A stretch of 53,010 nucleotides of DNA from the NCBI GenBank assembly GCA_030054025.1, contig JASGCQ010000006.1, positions 1-53,010 of the forward strand, read 5' to 3'. The notes beneath the pieces were generated by a model. It was not told the origin of the DNA. It did not search any database and saw nothing but the letters and a program-made list of their open reading frames with translations. Position 1 is the first letter of the stretch; the number at the start of each line of letters is the position of its first letter. The position numbers and the translations under genes were made by a program. Positions 9,085 to 16,935 of the stretch are shown here, in pieces. The DNA comes from Phycisphaerales bacterium. Its GTDB lineage: Bacteria; Bacteroidota; Bacteroidia; Chitinophagales; Chitinophagaceae.

Positions 9085-10338
9085 TTAATGAAAAAATGCG
9101 TAAGCCAATAATATGGCGGCAGTAAATCCTGCTAAATCAGCTATCAGTCCGCACACAAGTGCATGACGAGAATTTTTAATATCCACACTGCCAAAATAAA
9201 CTGCCAATACATAGAATGTAGTCTCTGTGGTTCCTTGCATAATGGCGGCTAATTTGCCAACAAAAGAATTAACACCACCATTGTTTTTTATCACATCTAC
9301 CATCAATCCTCTTGCACCGCCTCCACTAAGAGGCTTCATCAGTCCGATGGGTATCACGGGTACAAAATCAGTATTCAAACCGCAAGCGGCTACAATTATC
9401 GCAATACCATTCACCAAATAATCCATACAACCTGATGTGCGAAATACACTAATCGCTAAAAGCATGGCAATCAGGTAGGGGACAATTCTTATCGCAGTGT
9501 TGAAACCCTCTTTTGCCCCTTCGATAAAATGGTCATACACATTTTGTTTTCGGATAGCTCCTGCAGCAATGAATAGGATGACAATTGATAAAATAAAACC
9601 ACTACCAATACTGCCAATTCTCCGGCTCATTTCATCAGGAGGTAACGAGGATACCATAAAATAAATGCCAATAATTAATGCTGCAAAACCACCCACAAAC
9701 AACAAAACTGGAAGTTTGAATAGATTGATTTTTTGAAAAATAGATACCATAATCATCCCCGTTATGAAAGCAACAAAGGTGGCAATGAGTGTGGGTAAGA
9801 AAATGTCGGCGGCATTAAAATTTGTAAGCCCTTCTTTAATAGCTATTGATTGGCGCAGCGCAATAACTGAAGTAGGAATAAGCGTGACGCCCGCAGTGTT
9901 GAGTACCAAAAACATAATCTGCGCATCGCTTGCGGTGTCTTTGCTTGGATTAATGCTTTGTAAGTCTTTCATAGCATTCAAACCCAGTGGGGTAGCAGCA
10001 TTATCCAAACCCAACATATTGGCAGAAAAATTCATCGTCATACTGCCATAAGCAGGGTGATCTTTGGGTACACCTTTGAATAAGGTTCTGAAAAAAGGTG
10101 CTACACCTTTGGCAAAAAGATTAATCAATCCTGCTTTTTCGCCAATCTTCATCATGCCCAACCAAAGCGACATGACTCCCGTTAGCCCAATTGAAATTTC
10201 AAAACCTGTTTTAGAGCTATCAAAAAGATTATTGAGCATAGTACCAAACAATTCTGTTTGACCTAAAAAAATAGCTTTGTATGTAGCTACTAAAAATCCG
10301 ATTAAGAAAAAGGCAATCCAGATGTAGTTGAGTGTCAT
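9085..10338 (-). CDS. Nucleoside-recognition (Gate) domain protein, fused SpmA/SpmB-like
   Basis: A polytopic membrane protein of 417 residues with two Gate-type halves. The first carries TGVMSLWLGMMKIGEKAG and NMLGLDNAATPLGLNAM, typical of SpmA. The second half includes AMLLAISVFRTSG and MKPLSGGGARGLMVDV, typical of SpmB. In endospore formers these two proteins act in spore core dehydration, but here they are one polypeptide in a lineage that does not sporulate, so the transported substrate is unknown. It is preceded by an MBL-hydrolase gene (25-base gap) and followed by nhaA, suggesting co-transcription. Confidence 0.85.
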   Translation of the reverse strand: MTLNYIWIAFFLIGFLVATYKAIFLGQTELFGTMLNNLFDSSKTGFEISIGLTGVMSLWLGMMKIGEKAGLINLFAKGVAPFFRTLFKGVPKDHPAYGSMTMNFSANMLGLDNAATPLGLNAMKDLQSINPSKDTASDAQIMFLVLNTAGVTLIPTSVIALRQSIAIKEGLTNFNAADIFLPTLIATFVAFITGMIMVSIFQKINLFKLPVLLFVGGFAALIIGIYFMVSSLPPDEMSRRIGSIGSGFILSIVILFIAAGAIRKQNVYDHFIEGAKEGFNTAIRIVPYLIAMLLAISVFRTSGCMDYLVNGIAIIVAACGLNTDFVPVIPIGLMKPLSGGGARGLMVDVIKNNGGVNSFVGKLAAIMQGTTETTFYVLAVYFGSVDIKNSRHALVCGLIADLAGFTAAILLAYAFFH

Positions 10339-10363
10339 TTGATTTCTTTACTTGACTATAAAA

Positions 10364-11116
10364 CTAAAAATTTATTTTAGAAATTGGAGTTTTTGCATCG
10401 TGGTAGAATAAAAGACTCCAGTTTTCTGCCCGGCCTTGATTAGCGTATTGTTCTCTCAATTCCATTGCCTTTCTACCATCGTAATCGTATTTGGCAATGT
10501 ATTTCGTTTTTACCTGTTTGTATTGCGGGGCTTCGTCTCCGCCGAAAAATATTTTTTCAGTACCATCGTCTATCAAGTACACAATATGCTCTGGGCAATG
10601 CCCTCCCGAATGTGTAAAATGAATATTGCCATCAATATCTCCAGATTCTCCATCGAGCCAAAGAATGTTCTCCAAACCAAGCAAACAAGCCACATCTTCA
10701 GGAGTATAAGAAGGCACGCCATTTTCCACTGCAAAGCGAGCTTCGGGACGATAAATGCAATATTGTGCCTGCGAAAAAGTAGGGAGGCTTTGACCATAAG
10801 CATCTGTATAGATGGCACCACTGGCATGGTCTTTATGCAAATGGCTCAGGAGTACTTTAGTAACATCTTCGGGTTCGTAACCATGCTGTCGAATATTGGC
10901 ATGAATTTGTAATTCACCTTCTTGATTACGAAAACCAAGACCTGTATCTAATACCATTAAGTCTTTGCTGGTTACTATTAAAAAAGGTTGGATTTCTACT
11001 AAGAGAGAGCCGATTGGGCGGTCTTCCAATACATGTTCAGAATCGTCAAACGGAACAAAAATTTTATCGTGCCCAATTGTAAAAGTGCCTTCTGATAAGG
11101 GATATACCTTAGTCAT
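10364..11116 (-). CDS. MBL-fold metallo-hydrolase
   Basis: A metallo-beta-lactamase-fold hydrolase of 250 residues. The metal motif HLHKDH is at 92-97, followed by HSGGHCPEH near 170-178 and GGDEAP near 193, which supply the remaining zinc or iron ligands. MVLDTGLGF at about 54-62 is the usual strand before the active site. There is no signal peptide, so it is probably cytoplasmic. The subgroup resembles quorum-lactonase and glyoxalase-II-like enzymes, but the substrate cannot be inferred. It lies between the transglycosylase (40-base gap) and the SpmA/B-like gene. Confidence 0.85.
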   Translation of the reverse strand: MTKVYPLSEGTFTIGHDKIFVPFDDSEHVLEDRPIGSLLVEIQPFLIVTSKDLMVLDTGLGFRNQEGELQIHANIRQHGYEPEDVTKVLLSHLHKDHASGAIYTDAYGQSLPTFSQAQYCIYRPEARFAVENGVPSYTPEDVACLLGLENILWLDGESGDIDGNIHFTHSGGHCPEHIVYLIDDGTEKIFFGGDEAPQYKQVKTKYIAKYDYDGRKAMELREQYANQGRAENWSLLFYHDAKTPISKINF

Positions 11117-11156
11117 TCGATTCGAAATGTGAATTTAAATGTGGAGTAGTAATGAC

Positions 11157-12077
11157 TTAATTTAAGGGCAATTCGATTTCGTACGATTTCCCTTTCTTTG
11201 CAGTGAGCGCATGATTGCGCAGCCATGGGTTCATTACTTTAAGGATTTTGTAGCTGCTGCCATTTTCTTCGGCAAAATCGGCAAGATTTGTAATACTCGA
11301 ATCAACAATTATGGTTTTTGTTTTCAAGGGTTTATAGGCATCTTCGGGTTGAATAATATAACCCCAATTCGGTGCTGTACTAATTAAATTTTTGAATGCT
11401 AAAATTCTGAAGATGTAACGATTAGTTTCTTCTGGCAAGGCGAGGTCGTAGTAATTGTTGCTTCCTTGAAAAGTAGCATGATCATTATAGCCAGCCATGC
11501 CACAATTGTATGAGGCAGCAGCAGCCGTCCATGAACCAAATTTTTTGTAGGCTTGTAAAAAATATTGACAAGCAGCCTGAGTGGCTTTTTTCAAATTATA
11601 ACGTTCATCCACTTCGCTGTTGATTTCAAGCCCATAAGAAGGTGCTGTGTTGTTCATAAATTGCCAATACCCTTGCGCTCCTGCCGACGAAGTAAGATTT
11701 TGCAAATTACTCTCGGCTACACAGAGATATTTAAAATCATCGGGTATGCTATATGCCTTCAGTTCTTTTTCGATGACAGGAAATTGGCGAGAACTTAATT
11801 TTAGAATATACATCAAGGAGCCGTGCATATAATAATTTACGAGCAATTCTCTATCATATCGCTCCCTTACCTCCCAACGGTCAAGTGGTACCTGCTCTCC
11901 AGCAAAAGAAGCTTTGTTGGGCAATTGTGGAGCATACCATTTGTATTGCAGTCTTCCATCTTGTTTTACTTCTATAGATTCCTCTGCTGTATTGATATTA
12001 TTAAAAGCAATTCCAGCAAAGATGGCACTGCCCAAGAATATACCTCCAATAAAATATTTGATGATTTTGAAATTCAT
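11157..12077 (-). CDS. Lytic transglycosylase, SLT domain
   Basis: A cell-wall enzyme that cleaves the MurNAc-GlcNAc bond with formation of 1,6-anhydro-MurNAc. I place the start at ATG 12077 (306 residues), where MNFKIIKYF begins a clear signal or anchor helix; the upstream extension to 12140 has no such feature. The catalytic glutamate lies in CVAESNLQ (E122), followed by GAQGYWQFM and AAASYNCG, the standard SLT family 1 motifs. The last 55 or so residues resemble a LysM-like module (NLADFAEENGSS, then ILKVMNPWL). It is likely the first gene of the minus-strand run to nhaA, and diverges from the TonB-dependent receptor. Confidence 0.88.
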   Translation of the reverse strand: MNFKIIKYFIGGIFLGSAIFAGIAFNNINTAEESIEVKQDGRLQYKWYAPQLPNKASFAGEQVPLDRWEVRERYDRELLVNYYMHGSLMYILKLSSRQFPVIEKELKAYSIPDDFKYLCVAESNLQNLTSSAGAQGYWQFMNNTAPSYGLEINSEVDERYNLKKATQAACQYFLQAYKKFGSWTAAAASYNCGMAGYNDHATFQGSNNYYDLALPEETNRYIFRILAFKNLISTAPNWGYIIQPEDAYKPLKTKTIIVDSSITNLADFAEENGSSYKILKVMNPWLRNHALTAKKGKSYEIELPLN

Positions 12078-12250
12078 ATTCGATAGAATTTTTCTGTGAA
12101 TGAAGGTACTGTTTTCAGTACAAAAAAAGTCAAGCAGCACTTTTTTAAAAGTAGAAAATCAAATCAGGATACGTCATATTCATAAACTACGTTCCATTAA
12201 TTTAAGCATTGATTCGTCTATAAGTTGGTATTTTCGAACAAATATTATAG

Positions 12251-14653
12251 ATGAAATGGGTACTGTATTCTTGCTGCATTTTGTGTTTTCCGCTATTGGT
12301 GATGGGGCAACAATTTGATTTTGCGATAAAGGTAGTTGACAATAAAAAGCAAGTGGTAGAATTTGCAGGTATTCGTTTGCTCAACAAAGATAGTTCGCTA
12401 TATGCGCTCAATGTAACAGACAGTTTGGGTATTGCCCATTTTACAATAGATAGTGCGCATCAGTATATTTTGCGTATTACCACAATAGGGCTAAAAACAC
12501 TCGAGGCGCTTATCTCTGTTAGCCCACAAGATTCAATGCGAATTTTTGTGCTTTCTCCTTCGGGCAATTTGCTCAACGAAGTTGTGATTGCAAAGAAAAA
12601 AGTATTGATGCGACAAGAAGATGATAAAACCATTATTGACCCTGAACAATTAGCCGAAGCCAGCAGTACGGCATACGAAGTATTAGAAAAAACGCCGGGA
12701 TTGTTTATTGACCAAGACGGTAATATCTATATCAGCAGCCTCACTCCTGCCATGGTTTATATCAATGGACGTGAACTCAAAATGAGTAAAAGCGATGTGG
12801 CTGCAATGCTCAAAAATTTGCCGCCCAATAGTATCGAAAAAATAGAAATTATGCGTACCCCTTCGGCTAAATATGATGCGTCGGGTGGAGGTGGTGTTGT
12901 GAATGTAGTACTCAAAAAAGGAGTAAAATTGGGATTGAATGGTAGCGTCAATGCTGGCGCACAACAAGGCGTGTATGGTAATCAATACATGGGTTTTAAC
13001 CTGAATAATAATGATGGGAAATGGGGCAGCTATGTCAATGTAAACGCTACGCTTCAAGATAATTATCAACAATTGAATACCGACCGTGTGTTGAAGGGTG
13101 ATACTCTATTGAGCCAAAAAGCATTCACCCAATATCCAGGTCAAGTATTGTTTGGCAATTTTGGAGCGAATTACGAAGGGAACGAAAAATGGAGTTTGGC
13201 TTACATTATTCGTAGCAGTTACAATTGGAGTAATAGCAACACGGACAATAATAATGATATTGTCAACAATGCGAAAAACAACATTATAGGCTCAAGCCTC
13301 TCGCAAATCAACAATCGAAATCATATACTGCTAATTGATCAAAGTCTTTCCTCCAAGTGTAAAATAGATACCAGTGGCTCCGAGTGGAATAATATACTTT
13401 CTTACACCTATTCCAACAATCGTATGGAGCAAGACTATCTCAACACTTCAATATTGAGTGTCGCTGGGGGAGATGGCTTAGTAATATCCAACCGAAATTT
13501 TTTAGTAGGTCAGTCCGATTTTAATCAAAAATGGGCTTATAAAATCAACTTTGAAGCGGGCGTTAAATCTTCTTTTTTATGGTTTGATAATGATGCTGCT
13601 TATAACAGTGGTATTAGTGTAGCCAAACAAACTGATTATATCCGTAGCAACCAATATCGCTATAGTGAAAATATTAATGCTGCCTATCTGCAAGGCTCTA
13701 AAACGTTTGGGGGATTTATTCTCAAAACAGGGTTGCGATTAGAAAATACCAATATGCAAGGCGTACAATCTAAGCCCAGTGACACTTCTTTTGCCATCCA
13801 TCGCTCCGATCTTTTTCCTTATGTCTACTTTAGCAAAAAAATAATGGCGATTGCGGGCTACGATTTACGGGCATATTTGGTGTATCATCGCACGATCAGC
13901 CGGCCGAGTTATGAACAATTAAATCCTTTCCCAAAATATATAGATCAATTTATGTCCGAAGTGGGCAATCCATCACTCAAGCCCCAGTTTACACAGAATT
14001 ACGAAGCCAATCTGAGTGTAAACGAACACCCTCTATTAGCGATTGGTTACAACGATTCCAAGAATTTATTTACCAATGTATTTTACCAATCGGATAGCAC
14101 TGTTAGTCAGGCGTATCGTGGATATGATAATATAGGTTCGAATAAAGAAATTTATTTGCGCGGTTTAGCAGCGATTCCTCCTGGCGGTAAATACTTTGCC
14201 CTAATAGGAGGGCAGTATAATCATAACGTATATGATGGCTTGTATCAGAGCAAACCGCTCAACTTTACTGCAGAATCGTGGATGTTCTTTACTTATCACC
14301 AACTTAAAATCGATAAAAAGTCAATGCTCACGCTTAACGGATTTTGGCGTTTGGCAGGACCATTGCAGTTTTATGAATTGACGGCTATGGGTTCGTTGAA
14401 TGCTAGCATTAATCGCAAGTTTTTAAAAGACAAACTTAGCTTGACGCTCAGTGCCAGCGATATCTTTTATACCAATAACAATCATTTTATTGTCCGTCAA
14501 GGCGATGTGTCTGCATCAGGTACTCGCGCTAGTGATAGCCGACGTTTTGGCATTAACTTCCGATATAATTTTGGCATCCGTAAAAAAGAAAATAACACGG
14601 GCATGTTTGATGTAGATGCCGAGGGGAGAGAATACTCCTCAAATGGAAAATGA
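12251..14653 (+). CDS. TonB-dependent receptor family outer-membrane protein
   Basis: An outer-membrane protein of 800 residues. A signal peptide (KWVLYSCCILCFPLLVMGQQ) is followed by a carboxypeptidase-regulatory-like beta domain (VVEFAGIRLLNKDS) and a plug domain with VYINGRELKMS and IEKIEIMRTPSAKYDASGGG. The rest is a barrel ending in FGINFRYNFGI. The closest type is the Bacteroidota outer-membrane beta-barrel family without a SusD partner. No SusD-like lipoprotein or sugar-utilisation genes lie nearby, so the ligand is unknown. The stop codon sits inside a perfect palindrome shared with convergent pckA. Confidence 0.88.
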   Translation: MKWVLYSCCILCFPLLVMGQQFDFAIKVVDNKKQVVEFAGIRLLNKDSSLYALNVTDSLGIAHFTIDSAHQYILRITTIGLKTLEALISVSPQDSMRIFVLSPSGNLLNEVVIAKKKVLMRQEDDKTIIDPEQLAEASSTAYEVLEKTPGLFIDQDGNIYISSLTPAMVYINGRELKMSKSDVAAMLKNLPPNSIEKIEIMRTPSAKYDASGGGGVVNVVLKKGVKLGLNGSVNAGAQQGVYGNQYMGFNLNNNDGKWGSYVNVNATLQDNYQQLNTDRVLKGDTLLSQKAFTQYPGQVLFGNFGANYEGNEKWSLAYIIRSSYNWSNSNTDNNNDIVNNAKNNIIGSSLSQINNRNHILLIDQSLSSKCKIDTSGSEWNNILSYTYSNNRMEQDYLNTSILSVAGGDGLVISNRNFLVGQSDFNQKWAYKINFEAGVKSSFLWFDNDAAYNSGISVAKQTDYIRSNQYRYSENINAAYLQGSKTFGGFILKTGLRLENTNMQGVQSKPSDTSFAIHRSDLFPYVYFSKKIMAIAGYDLRAYLVYHRTISRPSYEQLNPFPKYIDQFMSEVGNPSLKPQFTQNYEANLSVNEHPLLAIGYNDSKNLFTNVFYQSDSTVSQAYRGYDNIGSNKEIYLRGLAAIPPGGKYFALIGGQYNHNVYDGLYQSKPLNFTAESWMFFTYHQLKIDKKSMLTLNGFWRLAGPLQFYELTAMGSLNASINRKFLKDKLSLTLSASDIFYTNNNHFIVRQGDVSASGTRASDSRRFGINFRYNFGIRKKENNTGMFDVDAEGREYSSNGK

Positions 14654-14690
14654 AAATAGCCACAACAATTGTTGTGGCTATTTTCATTTT
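14647..14690. terminator. Bidirectional terminator, perfect 44-base palindrome
   Basis: A perfect 44-base inverted repeat centred at 14668/14669, with AAAA at the left edge and TTTT at the right, lies between the convergent TonB receptor and pckA genes. It includes the receptor stop codon (14651-14653). The stem with A/T tails suits intrinsic termination in both directions. Confidence 0.85.
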
Positions 14691-14701
14691 AAAAGAAGAA
14701 A

Positions 14702-16315
14702 TTAAGCATTTACCAAAGCCTTAGGTGCTGCCGATTTAATGGCATCACTTGCTTTGTCTGCATATTTTTCAAAATTTTTGTTGAATAAACCAGCTAATTC
14801 AGATGCTTTCTTATCATAAGCTTCTTTATCTGCCCAAGTATCGCGAGGGTTCAAGATTTCGCTTGGGACATTAGGGCAAGATTGTGGTTGTAATACACCA
14901 AATACTTTGTGTGGTGTGTATTCTACACTATTCAACTCGCCTTTCATAGCAGCAGTAATCATAGCACGAGTAAAGCTCAATTTCATACGACTACCAGTAC
15001 CATAAGCACCTCCGCTCCATCCTGTATTGATTAACCATACATTGATGTTCGGATTTGCTTCTAATTTTTTACCTAAAAGATTGGCATATTTAGCCGGATG
15101 TAAAGGCAAGAAAACACGACCAAAACAAGCCGAGAAGGTGGTTTGTGGTTCTGTAACGCCCACTTCCGTGCCAGCCACTTTTGCTGTATAGCCAGAGATA
15201 AAGTGATACATGGCTTGTTCCGTAGTCAATTTGGAAATCGGAGGAAGAATACCGAAGGCATCGCAGGTCAAAAAGAAAATATTTTGAGGCTCGCCACCAT
15301 AAGATGATTCCTTAGCATTGTTGATATGATAAATAGGATAAGCAGCACGTGTGTTTTCGGTGATGCTGCCATCGGCATAATTTACAGTTTTAGTGCCAGG
15401 TAGGAAAGTGATATTTTCCAACAATGCACCCGGTTTTACAGCAGCAAAAATTTCAGGCTCTTTCTCGGCACTAAGGTCAATGCATTTTGCGTAGCAACCA
15501 CCTTCGAAATTGAATACCGAACCATCAGCCCAACCATGCTCATCATCGCCAATCAAAGCACGATTAGCATCGGCACTCAAAGTGGTTTTACCAGTACCAG
15601 AAAGTCCAAAAAACAAGGCCACATCACCGTCTTTGCCTTCATTGGCAGAGCAGTGCATAGATAATACTTTATGGTCATGAGGCAATACAAAATTCAATAC
15701 TCCGAAAATGCCTTTCTTCATTTCCCCAGTATAAGCCGAACCGCCAATCAAAATTACTTTGCGTGTAAAGTTGACGATTGTGAAATTGGCTTGGCGTGTA
15801 CCATCAATAGCAGGGTCTGCTTGGAAGCTTGGTGCTTGAATAATATGCCAATCTGGATTTTGAGTTGCGATTTCTGCTTCAGTAGGACGCAAGAAAAGAT
15901 CGTTACAGAAAAGGTTTGCCCAAGGCGTTTCGTTGATGACACGAACATTCAAACGGTATTTAGGATCGGCACAAGCATAAGAATCACGCACCCATACTTC
16001 TTTTCCTTCGAGGTGACTGCATACACGGTCGTATAATTTGTCGAAAGCAGCTGGCTCGAAAGGGATGTTTACATCTCCCCAATCTACAGAATGCTCTGTT
16101 ATAGCGTCTTTTACGGTGAATTTGTCTTTAGGAGAACGACCGGTAAATTTTCCAGTACTGACACAAAGAGCACCTGTATCATTAAGTTCTCCTTGTCCGA
16201 GCTCAATTGTTTTATTTGTTAGCTCTTCATTCGAAAGATTCCAATTAGCGATAGCTACATTCAACCCTATGCTGGCAAGATTTGCTGCCAGATTCTTCTT
16301 TCCATTTTCCTGCAT
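14702..16315 (-). CDS. pckA: Phosphoenolpyruvate carboxykinase (ATP)
   Basis: Interconverts oxaloacetate plus ATP with phosphoenolpyruvate, CO2 and ADP, the first step of gluconeogenesis; in some Bacteroidota it runs in reverse as a CO2-fixing step. At 537 residues it has the normal ATP-type length. The kinase P-loop GLSGTGKTTLSAD is near 237-249, followed by GDDEHGWADGSVFNFEGG with the metal-binding aspartates. GRSPKDKF near 60 and the NTGWSGG region also fit. The upstream region has a TAnnTTTG promoter element. It is convergent with the receptor gene across a shared terminator. Confidence 0.97.
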   Translation of the reverse strand: MQENGKKNLAANLASIGLNVAIANWNLSNEELTNKTIELGQGELNDTGALCVSTGKFTGRSPKDKFTVKDAITEHSVDWGDVNIPFEPAAFDKLYDRVCSHLEGKEVWVRDSYACADPKYRLNVRVINETPWANLFCNDLFLRPTEAEIATQNPDWHIIQAPSFQADPAIDGTRQANFTIVNFTRKVILIGGSAYTGEMKKGIFGVLNFVLPHDHKVLSMHCSANEGKDGDVALFFGLSGTGKTTLSADANRALIGDDEHGWADGSVFNFEGGCYAKCIDLSAEKEPEIFAAVKPGALLENITFLPGTKTVNYADGSITENTRAAYPIYHINNAKESSYGGEPQNIFFLTCDAFGILPPISKLTTEQAMYHFISGYTAKVAGTEVGVTEPQTTFSACFGRVFLPLHPAKYANLLGKKLEANPNINVWLINTGWSGGAYGTGSRMKLSFTRAMITAAMKGELNSVEYTPHKVFGVLQPQSCPNVPSEILNPRDTWADKEAYDKKASELAGLFNKNFEKYADKASDAIKSAAPKALVNA

Positions 16316-16341
16316 AAAATTTAGATTTTGAATTTGGAGGA

Positions 16342-16349
16342 CAAAGGTA
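16342..16349 (-). promoter_or_regulatory. pckA -7 promoter element
   Basis: On the minus strand this reads TACCTTTG, matching the Bacteroidota TAnnTTTG -7 consensus 27 bases upstream of the pckA ATG. I do not see a clear TTTG -33 element at the usual distance. Confidence 0.55.
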
Positions 16350-16935
16350 CAATTGATTTCAATTATTTAATATTAAATAACCTATTTTGTCGTATGAAAT
16401 ATGTGGATAACTCTATGAAGTCCATTATCCGTGCAAGTATATGCAGTAATATGTAAAAACGCCTTGCCTCAAAATCCCTTGTAGTAAAGGATTGGGCTAA
16501 TGATTAAGCGATACATGCGATAATTTAAAATTGAAAAGAATTCTTGTTCTTATGTCAGCAAATAGTTTTTATTCGGAACATAAAAGAACAATGAGGATAT
16601 TGTTGAAGAAAAACTTTGGGATTATTGTACCATATACTTGCGTCTCTACTTCACGAATGGAGGTACACCTTGCAAAAATGCAATACAGCAGGGTAGTAAG
16701 ATGGTTTTTGAAACTTAGCTTTTTGGGGAAACGTTGGCATCGTGCTGCTTGCAGGCAGCTTGTATTAAATGGTCATCTATCAAAGAAAGCGTTTGGGTAA
16801 ATATCGGCTGTCCGACATAATCGCTACTTTTGTTCCTATCAATGTTGTTTCTTTAGTTGCAGCAAAATTGAGAAAGGATGGCACAATAGCCACCCTTATT
16901 GTGAAATTTATCTCGGACAATAGTAATATAAACCA
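16350..16935. other. Intergenic region without a recognised gene
   Basis: About 590 bases lie between pckA and leuS. A TTG-started frame at 16531-16800 (89 codons) and an overlapping 56-codon frame at 16769-16936 match nothing I recognise and look accidental. An imperfect inverted repeat, TGTCCGACATAA at 16809-16820 against TTATCTCGGACA at 16908-16919 (11 of 12 paired), brackets 111 bases and could be a decayed miniature element. Confidence 0.5.

Noticed and set aside
9764..10261. Plus-strand frames opposite the SpmA/B-like gene
   Set aside because: They are shadows of a well-supported minus-strand gene.
16531..16800. 89-codon frame in the pckA-leuS gap
   Set aside because: It starts with TTG, has no recognised motif and overlaps another random frame; the composition looks non-coding.
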